Shown piece after piece: positions 5,801 to 6,324 of a stretch of DNA of 6,324 nucleotides. The position numbers and the translations under genes are program-made. The notes under the pieces are model-generated. The model was not told where the DNA came from and made no database searches. It saw nothing but the letters and a program-made list of their open reading frames with translations. The stretch covers positions 1 through 6,324 of the forward strand of contig JAITNI010000338.1 in assembly GCA_031290535.1 (NCBI GenBank), in the 5' to 3' direction. This stretch comes from Zoogloeaceae bacterium (lineage in GTDB: Bacteria; Pseudomonadota; Gammaproteobacteria; Burkholderiales; Rhodocyclaceae). Numbering within the stretch: position 1 is the first letter of the stretch; every line of letters starts with the position of its first letter.

Positions 5801-6324
5801 GGCAAGCCCAGTCCCTCATGCTGGCTCGGAAAGACAAAGAGTTTGCAGGCATTGTAGAGCCGCACCAGCGCCGCCTCCGGCACAAAGCCGGTCATGATGA
5901 ATTCGTCGCGTGCCAAACCCTGCTGGAGCGCCAGCAATTCCAGATGGCGCTGTTCCCCCGCGTGGGCGGCGCACACCACCACCAGCTGATGCGCCTCGCG
6001 CAGCGCCGGGGAAAGCGCGGCATAGGCGCGGATCAGCCCCCCGATATTCTTGCGATGATCCAGTCCGCCGGTATACATCACGAAGGGTCGCGTGATGCCA
6101 TAATCCTCGCGCAATTGCCGTCGGCATTCTTCCGTGACCGCCTGCGGGCGAAACGCCGCGCCGCAATCGCCCGAAATGTTGACGATGTGTTCCGGCGGAA
6201 AATCCAGATGGCTTGCCGCCTCGCGCCCGGAAGAGGCCGAGATGGACAGCAACAGGTCGGCGCGGCGCAAATGGTCGAGTTTTTCCAGATACCAGCCCGC
6301 GTAAACCGGGTTGTTTTCCAGATA
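2827..6324 (-). CDS. Multidomain glycosyltransferase with three GT4/GT-B-like modules (5' partial)
   Basis: The minus-strand frame is open from the window edge to TAG (complement of 2827-2829), giving 1165 visible residues. A TTG at 6270 is internal leucine, because homologous-looking sequence (YLENNPVYAGWYLEKL) continues to the edge, so the start lies outside. Numbering from the edge: module 1 (1 to about 258) is a GT-B C-lobe with YTGGLDHRKN (84-93) and an EX7E motif (E170/E178). An Ala/Pro linker follows. Module 2 (about 275-670) has SGISDYS near its start, HD at 371-372, and SRGETSGTALD, where E586 is kept but the second Glu is absent (D593 lies one residue short). Module 3 (about 718-1070) begins LLVDVSELVVRD, has HD at 832-833, GTLEPRKG (932-939) and a full EX7E (E1014/E1022). 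The last 40 or so residues are Pro-rich, then hydrophobic/basic. Such enzymes transfer sugars from nucleotide-sugar donors in cytoplasmic assembly of O-antigen, capsule or glycoprotein glycans. Donor and acceptor cannot be deduced. Confidence 0.92.
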   Translation of the reverse strand, partial: YLENNPVYAGWYLEKLDHLRRADLLLSISASSGREAASHLDFPPEHIVNISGDCGAAFRPQAVTEECRRQLREDYGITRPFVMYTGGLDHRKNIGGLIRAYAALSPALREAHQLVVVCAAHAGEQRHLELLALQQGLARDEFIMTGFVPEAALVRLYNACKLFVFPSQHEGLGLPVLEAMRCGKAVIAGNNSSLPEVLGRDDALFDAGNPASIAAKMAAVLEDATLRQSLEAHGPLQAQKFSWEASACRALAALAARHATTLAARAAAAKPPARRPRLAYLSPLPPEASGISDYSAELLPVLSEFYAIEVIVAQAKVTDPWITEHCPVRSVEWFCAHAGEFERVLYHFGNSSFHLHQFALLEQIPGVIALHDFFLSGIQADRAALPATPYVWARSLYESHGYPAVLERYLEKNISDVIWRYPANLSVLQSALGVIVHSEHARALAGQWYGAQAGQDWHVVPHLREAASGAPSEQARERERAAARQALGLAPEDFLVCSFGFLGMAKQNERLLDAWRDSPLAADARARLVFVGDQRSDYGRWIERKIRMSGLEGQVCVTGRVDRATFRRYLAAADVGVQLRIQSRGETSGTALDCMNHGLATVVNAHGSQAELDANAVWMLPDAFENRELSQALLALRDDPKRRRALGEAGRVLVAERHAPRSCAQKYAEAIERAYARAQGDAPGLLPGLARTLAGAEALSPWAALLAVNFPPAPRARQLLVDVSELVVRDVKSGIQRVTRAVLREWLTNPAPNGWRVEPVYATPQSAGYFYARRFTCRFLGIPDAWTEDVPVDAWEGDVFFGLDLQPQVIPAQRACLEKWHHSGVRVGFLVHDLLPVTHSEFFPPGSANAYQPWLETIGAFDAAICVSRSTADELKNWLDSFGPRRTWPLCIEHSHNGADMAASAPSRGLPPDADAVLDVLSARPPGFLMVGTLEPRKGHAEVLDAFERLWAEGAALPLVIVGRQGWMVEALVQRLAAHPQKDRLLFWLPDVSDEYLERLYAAAACLIAASHAEGFGLPLIEAAQHGLPVIARDIPVFREIAGDHACYFRADLAATLAQWRGLYEAGEHPRTDALPWQTWRESAARLWQLATATTTVLTSGSQTTRVLPPADAIRRPSPPPKFLSWPLRRVAYLTTQSPWLLNRAIWLLGHFPGLREKIRQAMNR

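Overview
The window looks like a chromosomal piece of a GC-rich proteobacterium, most likely beta- or gammaproteobacterial. This rests on three things: a CRP/FNR-type regulator, an RTX-like secreted protein, and the G/C-run palindromic repeats between genes. The assignment is an inference and I cannot name a genus. No rRNA, tRNA, CRISPR array, transposase or integrase is visible.

Layout: (1) 1-1152, plus strand: the C-terminal 383 residues of a larger protein that looks like a calcium-binding, type I-secreted RTX-like surface or extracellular protein. It is followed by a strong intrinsic terminator at 1231-1257. (2) 1275-2774: a self-contained unit holding one complete gene, a CRP/FNR-family regulator (1852-2592). 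It has a roughly 300-nt leader, and a near-perfect CRP-type operator (1532-1551) lies upstream of that leader. The unit is bracketed by two copies of a roughly 157-bp repeat in inverted orientation; 73 bp of the repeat match at 72 positions. (3) 2827-6324, minus strand: the C-terminal 1165 residues of a very large multidomain glycosyltransferase with three GT-B/GT4-like modules. It is convergent with the regulator, and its 5' end lies outside the window.

The two large partial genes both point to the cell surface: a secreted repeat protein, and an enzyme that probably builds a surface or extracellular glycan. Whether the glycosyltransferase modifies the secreted protein or makes a separate polysaccharide cannot be told from here. 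The regulator keeps the residues expected for cyclic-nucleotide binding and for recognising TGTGA half-sites, and the operator upstream carries exactly those half-sites, so autoregulation is a reasonable hypothesis. I do not see a clearly new system. The most unusual structure is the inverted-repeat-bracketed regulator cassette.
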